Source: Anaerolineae bacterium (lineage in GTDB: Bacteria > Chloroflexota > Anaerolineae > 4572-78 > NAK82). From it: DNA of 5,616 bases. Location of the stretch: positions 1 through 5,616 of the forward strand of contig JAUVPY010000212.1 in assembly GCA_030598425.1 (NCBI GenBank). The letters are read 5' to 3'. A model generated the notes under the pieces. The model made no database searches and was not told the origin of the DNA. It worked only from the letters and a program-made list of their open reading frames with translations. Positions within the stretch are counted from its first letter, which is position 1, and every line of letters starts with the position of its first letter. Shown here piece by piece: positions 1 through 5,616 of this stretch. Made by a program: the position numbers and the translations under genes.

Positions 1-735
1 ATGCTGGAGCGGCTGCTGGACTGGGGCTCGTTGACCTATGCCGCTTATACTGGGATCGATGCTGACCCAGCAAGTATTAATGAAGCGCATCGCCGTTTGC
101 CCGCCTGGGCGTCAGGCCAGGGCTTCGACGTGGAGGCAAGTCGAGGGCAGATGCGCTTTCAGCGAGAAGGGGGGAAATTCTCCGTTGAGTTTGAGGCGAT
201 CGACGTTTTTGATTTCGTCGCCCGAGAGCAAGGCCATCGTACTTGGGACCTGCTGATTGCCCACGCCTTTATGGATCTGGTGGATGTTCCGACTGCTCTA
301 CTATCTCTTTTCTGTCTTCTGCGCGCGGGTGGGCTTTTCTACTTTACGATTGTCTTCGACGGGGCCACCCTCTTCCAACCCGAGATAGAGCCGGCACTTG
401 ACGTCCAGATTGAGACTCTTTACCATCAAACGATGGATCAACGCGTCACCGCCGGCAGACTCTCCGGCGACAGTCGGACCGGAAGCCATCTCTTTGACCA
501 CTTACGAGTTGCTGGTGCCGAACTGTTGGACGCAGGAGGCTCAGACTGGGTGGTTTTCGCTGGCCCCAACGGGTACCCGGGTGACGAGGCTTACTTCCTG
601 CATTTTATTCTCCACACCATTCATTCCGCGTTGGAAGGACACCCTGATCTGGATGCGGCGCGTTTTGCCGATTGGATCGTGCGGCGCCACGCCCAGGTGG
701 ACCAGGGGAGCTTGGTCTATATTGCGCGCCAGTAG
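1..735 (+). CDS. Class I SAM-dependent methyltransferase, 5'-truncated by the window edge
   Basis: The visible 244 residues look like a Rossmann-fold methyltransferase that transfers a methyl group from S-adenosylmethionine; the substrate is not recognisable. The segment TGIDADPASINEA (17-29) fits the end of strand beta2, where an acidic residue (D20 or D22) normally holds the SAM ribose. DLLIAHAFMDLVDV (83-96) fits the motif IV region, and LLRAGGLFYFTIVFDG (106-121) fits the typical 'L-x-x-G-G-x-x-x-F' strand beta5 segment. The glycine-rich motif I that should precede beta2 is absent, and the first visible residues (MLERLLDWG) look like the helix just after that loop. I therefore think the ATG at base 1 is an internal methionine and that some 30-50 N-terminal residues lie upstream. 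The C-terminal part (about 125-244) is not assignable to a substrate class. The gene ends in TAG, 152 bases before recO. The fold is fairly sure and the role unknown. Confidence 0.75.
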   Translation: MLERLLDWGSLTYAAYTGIDADPASINEAHRRLPAWASGQGFDVEASRGQMRFQREGGKFSVEFEAIDVFDFVAREQGHRTWDLLIAHAFMDLVDVPTALLSLFCLLRAGGLFYFTIVFDGATLFQPEIEPALDVQIETLYHQTMDQRVTAGRLSGDSRTGSHLFDHLRVAGAELLDAGGSDWVVFAGPNGYPGDEAYFLHFILHTIHSALEGHPDLDAARFADWIVRRHAQVDQGSLVYIARQ

Positions 736-776
736 GACTTCTTGGGGCGCGTGTAGGGGCCTTTCAACGATCTCAT

Positions 777-805
777 TTGCTCCTCACTCTCCCTACCTGT
801 ATAAT
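777..805 (+). promoter_or_regulatory. Candidate sigma70-type promoter for recO-glyQS
   Basis: A perfect -10 hexamer TATAAT lies at 800-805. A weak -35 match, TTGCTC (3 of 6 to TTGACA), lies at 777-782 with the optimal 17-base spacer. The predicted transcription start is around 811-813, giving a leader of about 75 bases to the chosen recO start at 888. It sits in the only sizeable non-coding gap of the window, on the correct strand and just ahead of a gene pair, which supports it. It is a pattern match only, and read-through from the methyltransferase gene is not excluded because no clear terminator is seen in 736-776. Confidence 0.5.
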
Positions 806-812
806 CTCCCCG

Positions 813-839
813 GCGCGAAGATGTCATTCATCTTTCGCC
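813..839 (+). promoter_or_regulatory. Imperfect hairpin in the recO leader
   Basis: The arms GCGAAGATG (815-823) and CATCTTTCGC (829-838) are complementary apart from one bulged T (835), around the 5-base loop TCATT. A further G813-C839 pair is possible with C814 bulged. The hairpin begins at about the predicted transcription start, so it could be a 5'-end stabilising stem or, as DNA, an inverted-repeat protein site. No T-run follows, so it is not a convincing intrinsic terminator. No function is assigned. Confidence 0.3.
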
Positions 840-887
840 TAACTCCGGCCAGTGGCTGGACGTTCCTTATCGGGTATGGATGGGTGG

Positions 888-1667
888 ATGGACCGCGAAC
901 GGCTATATCGTACCGACGGACTCATTCTGCACCACACGGACTTTGGCGAGGCGGATCGTCTGTTGACCGTCTTCACGCCACGGCTGGGCCGGTTGCGACT
1001 CTTGGCCAAAGGGGCGCGCAAGCCGACCAGCCGCAAAGCGGGTCACGTAGATCTGTTTACCTACGTGCACATGCTGGTAGCGCGAGGACGCAATTTGGAC
1101 ATTGTCTCGCAGGTTGAAACATTAGAGACTTTCCGACCTTTGCGCCAGGACCTGGAACGAGCCAGCCAAGCCTATTACCTGGCTGAGTTGATCAACAGCT
1201 TCATCGAAGAGGGGGACGAAAACCCAACCCTTTTTGACCTGGCTCTGGCCACGTTGGCCCGCCTGTGCGAAGCGCGCGACCGGGTGCTGGCTCTGCGCTT
1301 CTTTGAGTTGCGCTGTCTGGGACTGGTTGGTTATCAGCCACAACTGCACTTCTGCGTCGAGTGCCAGACACAACTCGAGCCGGTGACCAACTACTTCTAT
1401 CCGTCTGCCGGTGGCGTGCTGTGCCCGCGCCACGGCGAAGCCGTCAAGCGTGCGGAGCCGTTGGCTATGCCTACCTTCAAGGTGTTGCGCTTCATGCAGA
1501 CCCACTCGTGGGACGACGTATCGGCGCTGCACCTCAAACCCGAGACTCATCTTGATCTGGAGGCCGTCCTCCAGCGTTACATCGTCTACTTGCTGGAGCG
1601 GCGGCTCAAATCAGTAGAGTTCATCCACCGTTTGCGGCGCGAAGCGCAGGCAACGGGTAGCAGTTAA
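888..1667 (+). CDS. recO: DNA repair protein RecO
   Basis: RecO works with RecR (and RecF) in the RecFOR pathway. It displaces SSB, helps load RecA on single-stranded gaps and anneals complementary strands. The 259-residue product is close to the usual length of about 250. Its N-terminus (RLYRTDGLILHHTDFGEADR, 5-24) is the typical start of the RecO OB-fold domain, followed by LLTVFTPRLGRLRLLAKGAR (25-44) and an RGRNLDIVSQVETLE segment (66-80). The rest is the helical C-terminal domain. It carries a zinc-finger-like set C156-x2-C159 and C179-x2-H182, as in the zinc-binding RecO type. I chose ATG 888 because family members begin only a few residues before the 'RLYRT' segment. GTG 852 and ATG 876 are in frame but add an unconserved extension. 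None of the three has a good Shine-Dalgarno; 888 has only GGATGG four bases upstream. The gene ends 23 bases before the synthetase gene, suggesting co-transcription. Confidence 0.93.
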   Translation: MDRERLYRTDGLILHHTDFGEADRLLTVFTPRLGRLRLLAKGARKPTSRKAGHVDLFTYVHMLVARGRNLDIVSQVETLETFRPLRQDLERASQAYYLAELINSFIEEGDENPTLFDLALATLARLCEARDRVLALRFFELRCLGLVGYQPQLHFCVECQTQLEPVTNYFYPSAGGVLCPRHGEAVKRAEPLAMPTFKVLRFMQTHSWDDVSALHLKPETHLDLEAVLQRYIVYLLERRLKSVEFIHRLRREAQATGSS

Positions 1668-1676
1668 TAGATGTGT

Positions 1677-1683
1677 GAAGAGG
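1677..1683 (+). promoter_or_regulatory. Shine-Dalgarno of the glycyl-tRNA synthetase gene
   Basis: GAAGAGG lies 7 bases before ATG 1691, a near-consensus purine-rich site at the right distance, and it fixes the start of the fused synthetase. It lies within the 23-base gap after recO. Confidence 0.7.
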
Positions 1684-1690
1684 TACGACG

Positions 1691-4600
1691 ATGACCGAAG
1701 CGCTTAACTTCCAACAGATCATAATGACGCTGCAAGAATATTGGGCCGACCACGGCTGTTTGGTGTGGCAACCTTATAGTGAGAAGGTGGGCGCTGGTAC
1801 AGCAAACCCGGCCACCACGCTGCGCGCGTTGGGCCCCGAGCCCTGGAATGTGGCCTACGTAGAACCCTCTTTCCGCCCGGACGACGGTCGCTATGGTGAC
1901 AACCCCAACCGCATGCAGATGCACACCCAATTTCAGGTTATACTGAAGCCCGATCCTGGCAATCCGCAGGAGCTATACCTCAACAGCCTGTACGCTTTGG
2001 GCATCAAACGCGAGGAGCACGACATCCGCTTCGTGGAGGATAACTGGGAGAGCCCTGCTCTGGGCGCGTGGGGGTTGGGTTGGGAAGTATGGCTCGACGG
2101 CCTGGAGATCACCCAATATACATATTTCCAGCAGTTCGGCGGCTTCGATCTGGACCCGGTTGCCGTCGAGTTGACCTACGGACTGGAACGTATCGCCATC
2201 TACCTACAAGGGGTCGACTCGGTCTGGAACATTGATTGGGATGGCCGCCACACCTATGGTGACGTTCTCTTGCGTCAGGAAGTTGAGCACTGCATCTACG
2301 ACTTCGAGGTAGCCGACGTGGAGCGATTGACGCACATGTATAACCTCTACGAGGCGGAAGCCAAAGCCTGTCTGTCGAACGGCCTGGTGATTCCGGCCCA
2401 CGACAACGTGTTGCGTTGTTCCCATACCTTCAATCTGCTTGACTCACGGGGGGCCATCGGCGTCACCGAACGGGCCAGCTACTTCGCTCGTATGCGTGAT
2501 CTCTCGCGACAAGTTGCTGCCGCCTTCCTGAAACAACGTGAAGATGCAGACTATCCATTTGCCAAATATCAAATACCAAATGACAAATATCAAGCCGGCG
2601 AATCTCCAATCTCCAATCTCCAATCTCCAATCTCCAGCCCCAGCCCTTTCGTCTTGGAAGTTGGGGTTGAGGAGTTGCCGGCGCAGGATGTGACGGCGGC
2701 CATCGAGCAGCTAACCGATGCCGTCCCGGCGCTTATGGATGACTTGCGCTTGGACCACGGTCAGGTTCGGGTGGCTGGCACACCGCGCCGTTTGGCCGTG
2801 TACGTGGAGGATCTAGCTCCGCGCCAATCGGACGAGGAACAGGCTGTGAAAGGCCCTCCCGCCCGTGCTGCTTTTGATGCCGACGGAGCGCCCACCAAGG
2901 CTGCTCTGGGCTTCGCCAACGGGCAGGGAGTGCCCGTGACCGATCTGCAGGTGCGCGACATTGACGGTGGGCAATACGTCTTTGCCGTCCGGCGTGTCCC
3001 GGGTCAGCCTGCGGCCGAAGTATTGAGCCAAGCGATGCCGGGTCTCATCGCCGGGGTCAGCTTTGGTAGGAGCATGCGCTGGAACCAAACCGGCATCAGT
3101 TTCAGCCGCCCTATCCGTTGGCTGATATGCCTGCTGAGTGATCGGGTGATCCCCTTCGAGTATGCTGGCCTGACCAGCGCACGGGGCAGCCGAGGGCCTC
3201 GCCCTGCCGGCTCCCCGCCAGTTGATATTGAGGCGGCTGGGGATTACTTCTCTACGTTGATTGGCCAGGGCATAATCACTGACTTCGACGAGCGACAGAT
3301 CGCCATCCAAGAACAAATCCAGTCCCTGGCGGCTGAGGTCGGAGGCGTTGTGCCCGACGACGCAGCCCTGCTGGACGAAGTCACCAACCTGACCGAACAA
3401 CCCACTGCCCTGCGCGGTGAATTCGATCCCGCCTATCTCTCCCTCCCCGAGCCGGTGCTCATCACGGTGATGAAAAAGCATCAGCGCTATTTCCCGGTGG
3501 TTGGGAGCCCCGATTCCTCGAGTCCCGACACCCTTCTCCCCTACTTTATCGCCGTTCGCAACGGTGGCACCCAGCATCTGGGCGTGGTACGGCGGGGCAA
3601 TGAAGGAGTATTGCGCGCTCGCTACGCCGATGCCGATTTCTTCTTCAAGGCCGACACCGAGCAGGCACTGGAGAGTTTCTTACCCAGGCTCGACACCCTA
3701 CTGTTCCAGGAACAACTGGGGTCGATGCTGGACAAGACGTGGAGATTGGAACAACTGGCCCCCGCCATTGGCGAGGAACTGGGACTTTCGACGCAAGAGA
3801 TGGAGGCAATCCGTCGGGCGGCGCATCTGTGTAAGGCGGACCTGGCTACCCAGATGGTCGTAGAGCTGACCAGCTTGCAAGGGGTGATGGGCCGCGAGTA
3901 TGCCTTGCGCTCTGGCGAGCCCGAGACCGTCGCCGGTGCCATCTACGAGCATTATCTGCCCCGCTTCGCTGGTGATCGAATCCCCACCACTCGACCGGGG
4001 TTGGTCCTCGGGCTGGCCAATCGTTTGGATAGCTTGACCGGCCTTTTCGCCGTAGGGTTGGCGCCCACTGGCTCCGCTGATCCCTTTGGCCTGCGCCGTG
4101 ACGCGCTAGGATTAGTGACGGCGTTGATCGAGACTGAAACCGACTACTCTGTTGCTGGGGGACTGGCCGCCGCCGCCCACCTGCTGCCCGAGCGCGTGAA
4201 GGTCGACCAGGAGTCAATGACAGCCAGCTTGGATTTCGTTAAGCGTCGCTTGGAGAGGGTGCTTCGCGAACGGGGCCTGCGCCACGATGTGGTGCGAGCG
4301 GCCTTAGCCGAGCGCGGTGACAATCCGTACCTCTGTTTAGAGGCGGCGCAGGATCTCCAGGGCTGGGTGGAACGAGACGACTGGGAGCCGTTGCTCATCG
4401 CTTACGCGCGCTGCAAACGCATCGTCCGCCCTATTCTTGACGAGGTGAGAGGTTACCGGGTAGACCCCGGCGCCTTCGTCGAGGAAGCCAGCCGCCACCT
4501 GTGGTCTGCCTACCAGCAGGCAACCGCTGGGTTAGGACCGGACCGGAACGTGGATGGGGTGGTGGTCGCCCTTCAGCAGCTTACCGATCCGATCAATGCC

Positions 4601-4726
4601 TTCTTTGACAAAGTGCTGGTTATGGCCGAGGATGAGGCACTACGCTGCAACCGCCTGGCCCTGGTGTACGCCATCGCCACTATCCCAGACGGCGTGGTGG
4701 ATTTGAGCCAGGTAATGGGTTTCTAG
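1691..4726 (+). CDS. glyQS: Glycyl-tRNA synthetase, fused alpha and beta chains (GlyQS)
   Basis: This 1011-residue protein charges tRNA-Gly with glycine in the cytoplasm. Most bacteria with this enzyme type make separate alpha (GlyQ, about 300 residues) and beta (GlyS, about 690 residues) chains; here one reading frame carries both. Residues 1-290 are a complete alpha chain: [13 protein letters not shown] near the start, [16 protein letters not shown] (119-134) in the class II motif 2 region, [15 protein letters not shown] (160-174) as motif 3, and [15 protein letters not shown] (242-256). Residues about 291-319 are a low-complexity linker encoded by heptamer repeats. Residues 320-1011 are a full-length beta chain: [11 protein letters not shown] (322-332), [14 protein letters not shown] (386-399), [11 protein letters not shown] (594-604), an HD-type region ([20 protein letters not shown], 712-731) and a C-terminal anticodon-binding region ending in [21 protein letters not shown] (971-991). 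Residues 500-506 (SRGPRPA) replace what is usually a 'RGHRF'-like motif. Fused enzymes are known from Chlamydia and plant organelles. No start with a ribosome site is seen at the beta junction. Confidence 0.96.
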   Translation: MTEALNFQQIIMTLQEYWADHGCLVWQPYSEKVGAGTANPATTLRALGPEPWNVAYVEPSFRPDDGRYGDNPNRMQMHTQFQVILKPDPGNPQELYLNSLYALGIKREEHDIRFVEDNWESPALGAWGLGWEVWLDGLEITQYTYFQQFGGFDLDPVAVELTYGLERIAIYLQGVDSVWNIDWDGRHTYGDVLLRQEVEHCIYDFEVADVERLTHMYNLYEAEAKACLSNGLVIPAHDNVLRCSHTFNLLDSRGAIGVTERASYFARMRDLSRQVAAAFLKQREDADYPFAKYQIPNDKYQAGESPISNLQSPISSPSPFVLEVGVEELPAQDVTAAIEQLTDAVPALMDDLRLDHGQVRVAGTPRRLAVYVEDLAPRQSDEEQAVKGPPARAAFDADGAPTKAALGFANGQGVPVTDLQVRDIDGGQYVFAVRRVPGQPAAEVLSQAMPGLIAGVSFGRSMRWNQTGISFSRPIRWLICLLSDRVIPFEYAGLTSARGSRGPRPAGSPPVDIEAAGDYFSTLIGQGIITDFDERQIAIQEQIQSLAAEVGGVVPDDAALLDEVTNLTEQPTALRGEFDPAYLSLPEPVLITVMKKHQRYFPVVGSPDSSSPDTLLPYFIAVRNGGTQHLGVVRRGNEGVLRARYADADFFFKADTEQALESFLPRLDTLLFQEQLGSMLDKTWRLEQLAPAIGEELGLSTQEMEAIRRAAHLCKADLATQMVVELTSLQGVMGREYALRSGEPETVAGAIYEHYLPRFAGDRIPTTRPGLVLGLANRLDSLTGLFAVGLAPTGSADPFGLRRDALGLVTALIETETDYSVAGGLAAAAHLLPERVKVDQESMTASLDFVKRRLERVLRERGLRHDVVRAALAERGDNPYLCLEAAQDLQGWVERDDWEPLLIAYARCKRIVRPILDEVRGYRVDPGAFVEEASRHLWSAYQQATAGLGPDRNVDGVVVALQQLTDPINAFFDKVLVMAEDEALRCNRLALVYAIATIPDGVVDLSQVMGF
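2563..2590 (+). repeat. Tandem heptamer array, CAAATAN x4, inside glyQS
   Basis: There are four consecutive 7-base units: CAAATAT, CAAATAC, CAAATGA and CAAATAT, followed by a partial CAA. The block is AT-rich (6 of 28 bases are G or C) in a GC-rich gene. In frame it encodes a peptide with a 7-residue period, KYQIPND then KYQ (292-301), directly after the last alpha-chain residues. It has the look of an intergenic short tandem repeat that has become coding. Confidence 0.9.
2601..2635 (+). repeat. Tandem heptamer array, AATCTCC x5, inside glyQS
   Basis: There are five perfect copies of AATCTCC in a row, followed by the degenerate AGCCCCAGCCC. The array starts ten bases after the CAAATAN array and ends just before the first beta-chain residues. 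Translation gives SPISNLQ then SPIS (305-315), one 7-residue period per three DNA units. Similar heptamer arrays, usually between genes, are known as STRR sequences in filamentous cyanobacteria. I also associate such repeats with Chloroflexota, from memory. Perfect tandem copies imply recent expansion or active slippage. Confidence 0.93.
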
Positions 4727-5616
4727 GTTTCGTGCTCCTCACCCGTAATAGGCATCTGATACATACGGTAGGTTCGGTACACGTGTACCCCGTATGGCTC
4801 TCCGACGTTTAGGACAATTTGATTCATCATGTCGTTGTTCTCCAAAATCCACGACATCTCAATCGACTGGTAGCCGTTCAGGACTGCCGCTTTCAATGCC
4901 TCGATTATCAAGAGTGCCTCAATTCCGCGGCCTCGGTGCTCCTGAACCACGCCCAAAACCAGCAGGCGGGTCCCGGTGACCTTGCGGGCGTACCATAGCG
5001 CTTTGAGCCAGCCGAGGGGAAACAGCCGCCCGTTTAGGTGCATAAGGACTTGATTGGCGTCCGGGATCGCTATCGACACGCCAACCGGTTCGCCGTCTAA
5101 TTCAGCCACCATGGCTAGCTCGGGATCGATGATTTGCTTGAGATCAGCGGCCAGCTTCTCGATCTCGGCGTCGGTCAGAGGTACGAATCCCCAATTCTTC
5201 TCCCATGCCTGATTGTAGACGTGCTCGGCCCGCCCAATTTCTTCTTCGTAGTTTTTCATATCGGCCGAACGGATGATGATGCCAATTCGCTTCTTCACCT
5301 TCTCCGTCACCCGGACCAGCTTGGTTGGCAGATTCCCCTGATCTCCTGCGAACTGCACCAAGTCGCCAAAGTAGGCGTACATATCCATAGCCTTGGTTAG
5401 CCCAAAACGTTCGTAGAAGTCGATGTAATAGCGCGGGTTGTAAGTCATCAGCACCACCGGCGGGCCGTCAAACCCATCGATCAGCAGACCGCATTCGTGA
5501 TTCTGTGAGAAGCTGAGCGGCCCGCGGAATGCCGTCATGCCTCGTTCGCGCACCCAGTTTCTGGCCGTTGAAAGCAATGCCTCCGCAACGGCGTAATCGC
5601 TCACCATCTCAAAGAA
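4723..5616 (-). CDS. GNAT-fold N-acetyltransferase-like protein, 5'-truncated by the window edge
   Basis: The frame is open to the last base: bases 5616-5608 read F-F-E before the methionine at 5607, and that tripeptide fits the interior of this family. I therefore treat 5607 as internal and the gene as partial (297 visible residues, probably about 370-390 in full). Numbering from M5607, the C-terminal half is a GNAT domain: strands around [20 protein letters not shown] (163-182), then the acetyl-CoA pyrophosphate loop [14 protein letters not shown] (220-233, the Q-x-x-R-G-x-G signature), then helix and strand to [12 protein letters not shown] (248-259). The N-terminal part ([18 protein letters not shown], 28-45; [15 protein letters not shown], 56-70) looks like the end of a second, degenerate GNAT fold. 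It resembles the YghO-like uncharacterised family. Acyl acceptor and pathway are unknown. It is convergent with glyQS, and the two stop codons share CTAG. Confidence 0.75.
   Translation of the reverse strand, partial: FFEMVSDYAVAEALLSTARNWVRERGMTAFRGPLSFSQNHECGLLIDGFDGPPVVLMTYNPRYYIDFYERFGLTKAMDMYAYFGDLVQFAGDQGNLPTKLVRVTEKVKKRIGIIIRSADMKNYEEEIGRAEHVYNQAWEKNWGFVPLTDAEIEKLAADLKQIIDPELAMVAELDGEPVGVSIAIPDANQVLMHLNGRLFPLGWLKALWYARKVTGTRLLVLGVVQEHRGRGIEALLIIEALKAAVLNGYQSIEMSWILENNDMMNQIVLNVGEPYGVHVYRTYRMYQMPITGEEHET

Noticed and set aside
852..887. Longer recO starting at GTG 852 or ATG 876
   Set aside because: The added residues are not RecO-like and neither start has a ribosome site; the family normally begins at about ATG 888.
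398..1117. Plus-strand open frame of 239 codons overlapping the methyltransferase and recO
   Set aside because: It overlaps two genes with clear protein signatures in other frames, and its product is Trp-, Arg- and Ser-rich without any family resemblance.
1668..1690. T-box or other riboswitch before the glycyl-tRNA synthetase
   Set aside because: Only 23 bases separate the genes, enough for a ribosome site but not for such a leader. The 736-887 gap shows no T-box-like sequence either.
2563..2635. CRISPR array or small regulatory RNA at the repeat block
   Set aside because: The units are 7 bases without spacers, and the block is in frame within a continuous coding region. It is a simple tandem repeat.
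2645..2660. Internal start producing a separate GlyS chain
   Set aside because: No ATG lies at the beginning of the beta domain, and the TTG at 2654 has no purine-rich site ahead of it. The frame from alpha into beta is uninterrupted.
2813..3577. Long open frame of 254 codons on the minus strand inside the synthetase gene
   Set aside because: It lies wholly opposite the conserved GlyS domain, and its translation has no recognisable motif. It is a by-product of GC-rich codon use on the other strand.
3846..4217. Minus-strand open frame of 123 codons, very rich in Arg and Ser
   Set aside because: The composition is typical of an antisense shadow frame, and the plus strand here encodes conserved GlyS sequence.

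Overview
The window is ordinary bacterial chromosome: protein-coding almost throughout and moderately GC-rich. It holds two complete genes, two genes cut by the window edges, and no RNA gene, insertion sequence or CRISPR array that I can see. The style of the RecO protein, the fused glycyl-tRNA synthetase and the large GNAT-like protein suggest a member of the Chloroflexota, perhaps Anaerolineae. That placement is an inference from remembered protein families, not from a search.

Layout. Bases 1-735 (+) are the 3' part of a class I SAM-dependent methyltransferase whose glycine-rich SAM loop lies upstream of the window. A 152-base gap (736-887) holds a good candidate sigma70-type promoter with a perfect TATAAT and a small hairpin close to the predicted transcription start. 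recO follows at 888-1667 (+). After 23 bases comes a single 1011-codon gene at 1691-4726 (+) that fuses the alpha (glyQ) and beta (glyS) chains of bacterial tetrameric-type glycyl-tRNA synthetase. On the opposite strand, 4723 to beyond 5616 encodes most of a GNAT-fold acyltransferase-like protein. Its stop codon overlaps the synthetase stop in a shared CTAG.

How they fit together. recO and the synthetase gene are very probably one transcript, and recO-glyQ-glyS is also the order known from Bacillus and relatives. The methyltransferase is on the same strand but is separated by the candidate promoter. The GNAT-like gene is convergent and independent.

The most notable structure is the join between the alpha and beta halves of the synthetase. 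The roughly 28-residue linker is written by two different tandem arrays, both with a 7-base period: four CAAATAN units and five perfect AATCTCC units. They resemble intergenic heptamer repeats that have become coding. Since 7 is not a multiple of 3, gain or loss of one unit would shift the frame, and both alternative frames meet a stop soon after the array. Such a change would leave an alpha-only protein from an essential gene.
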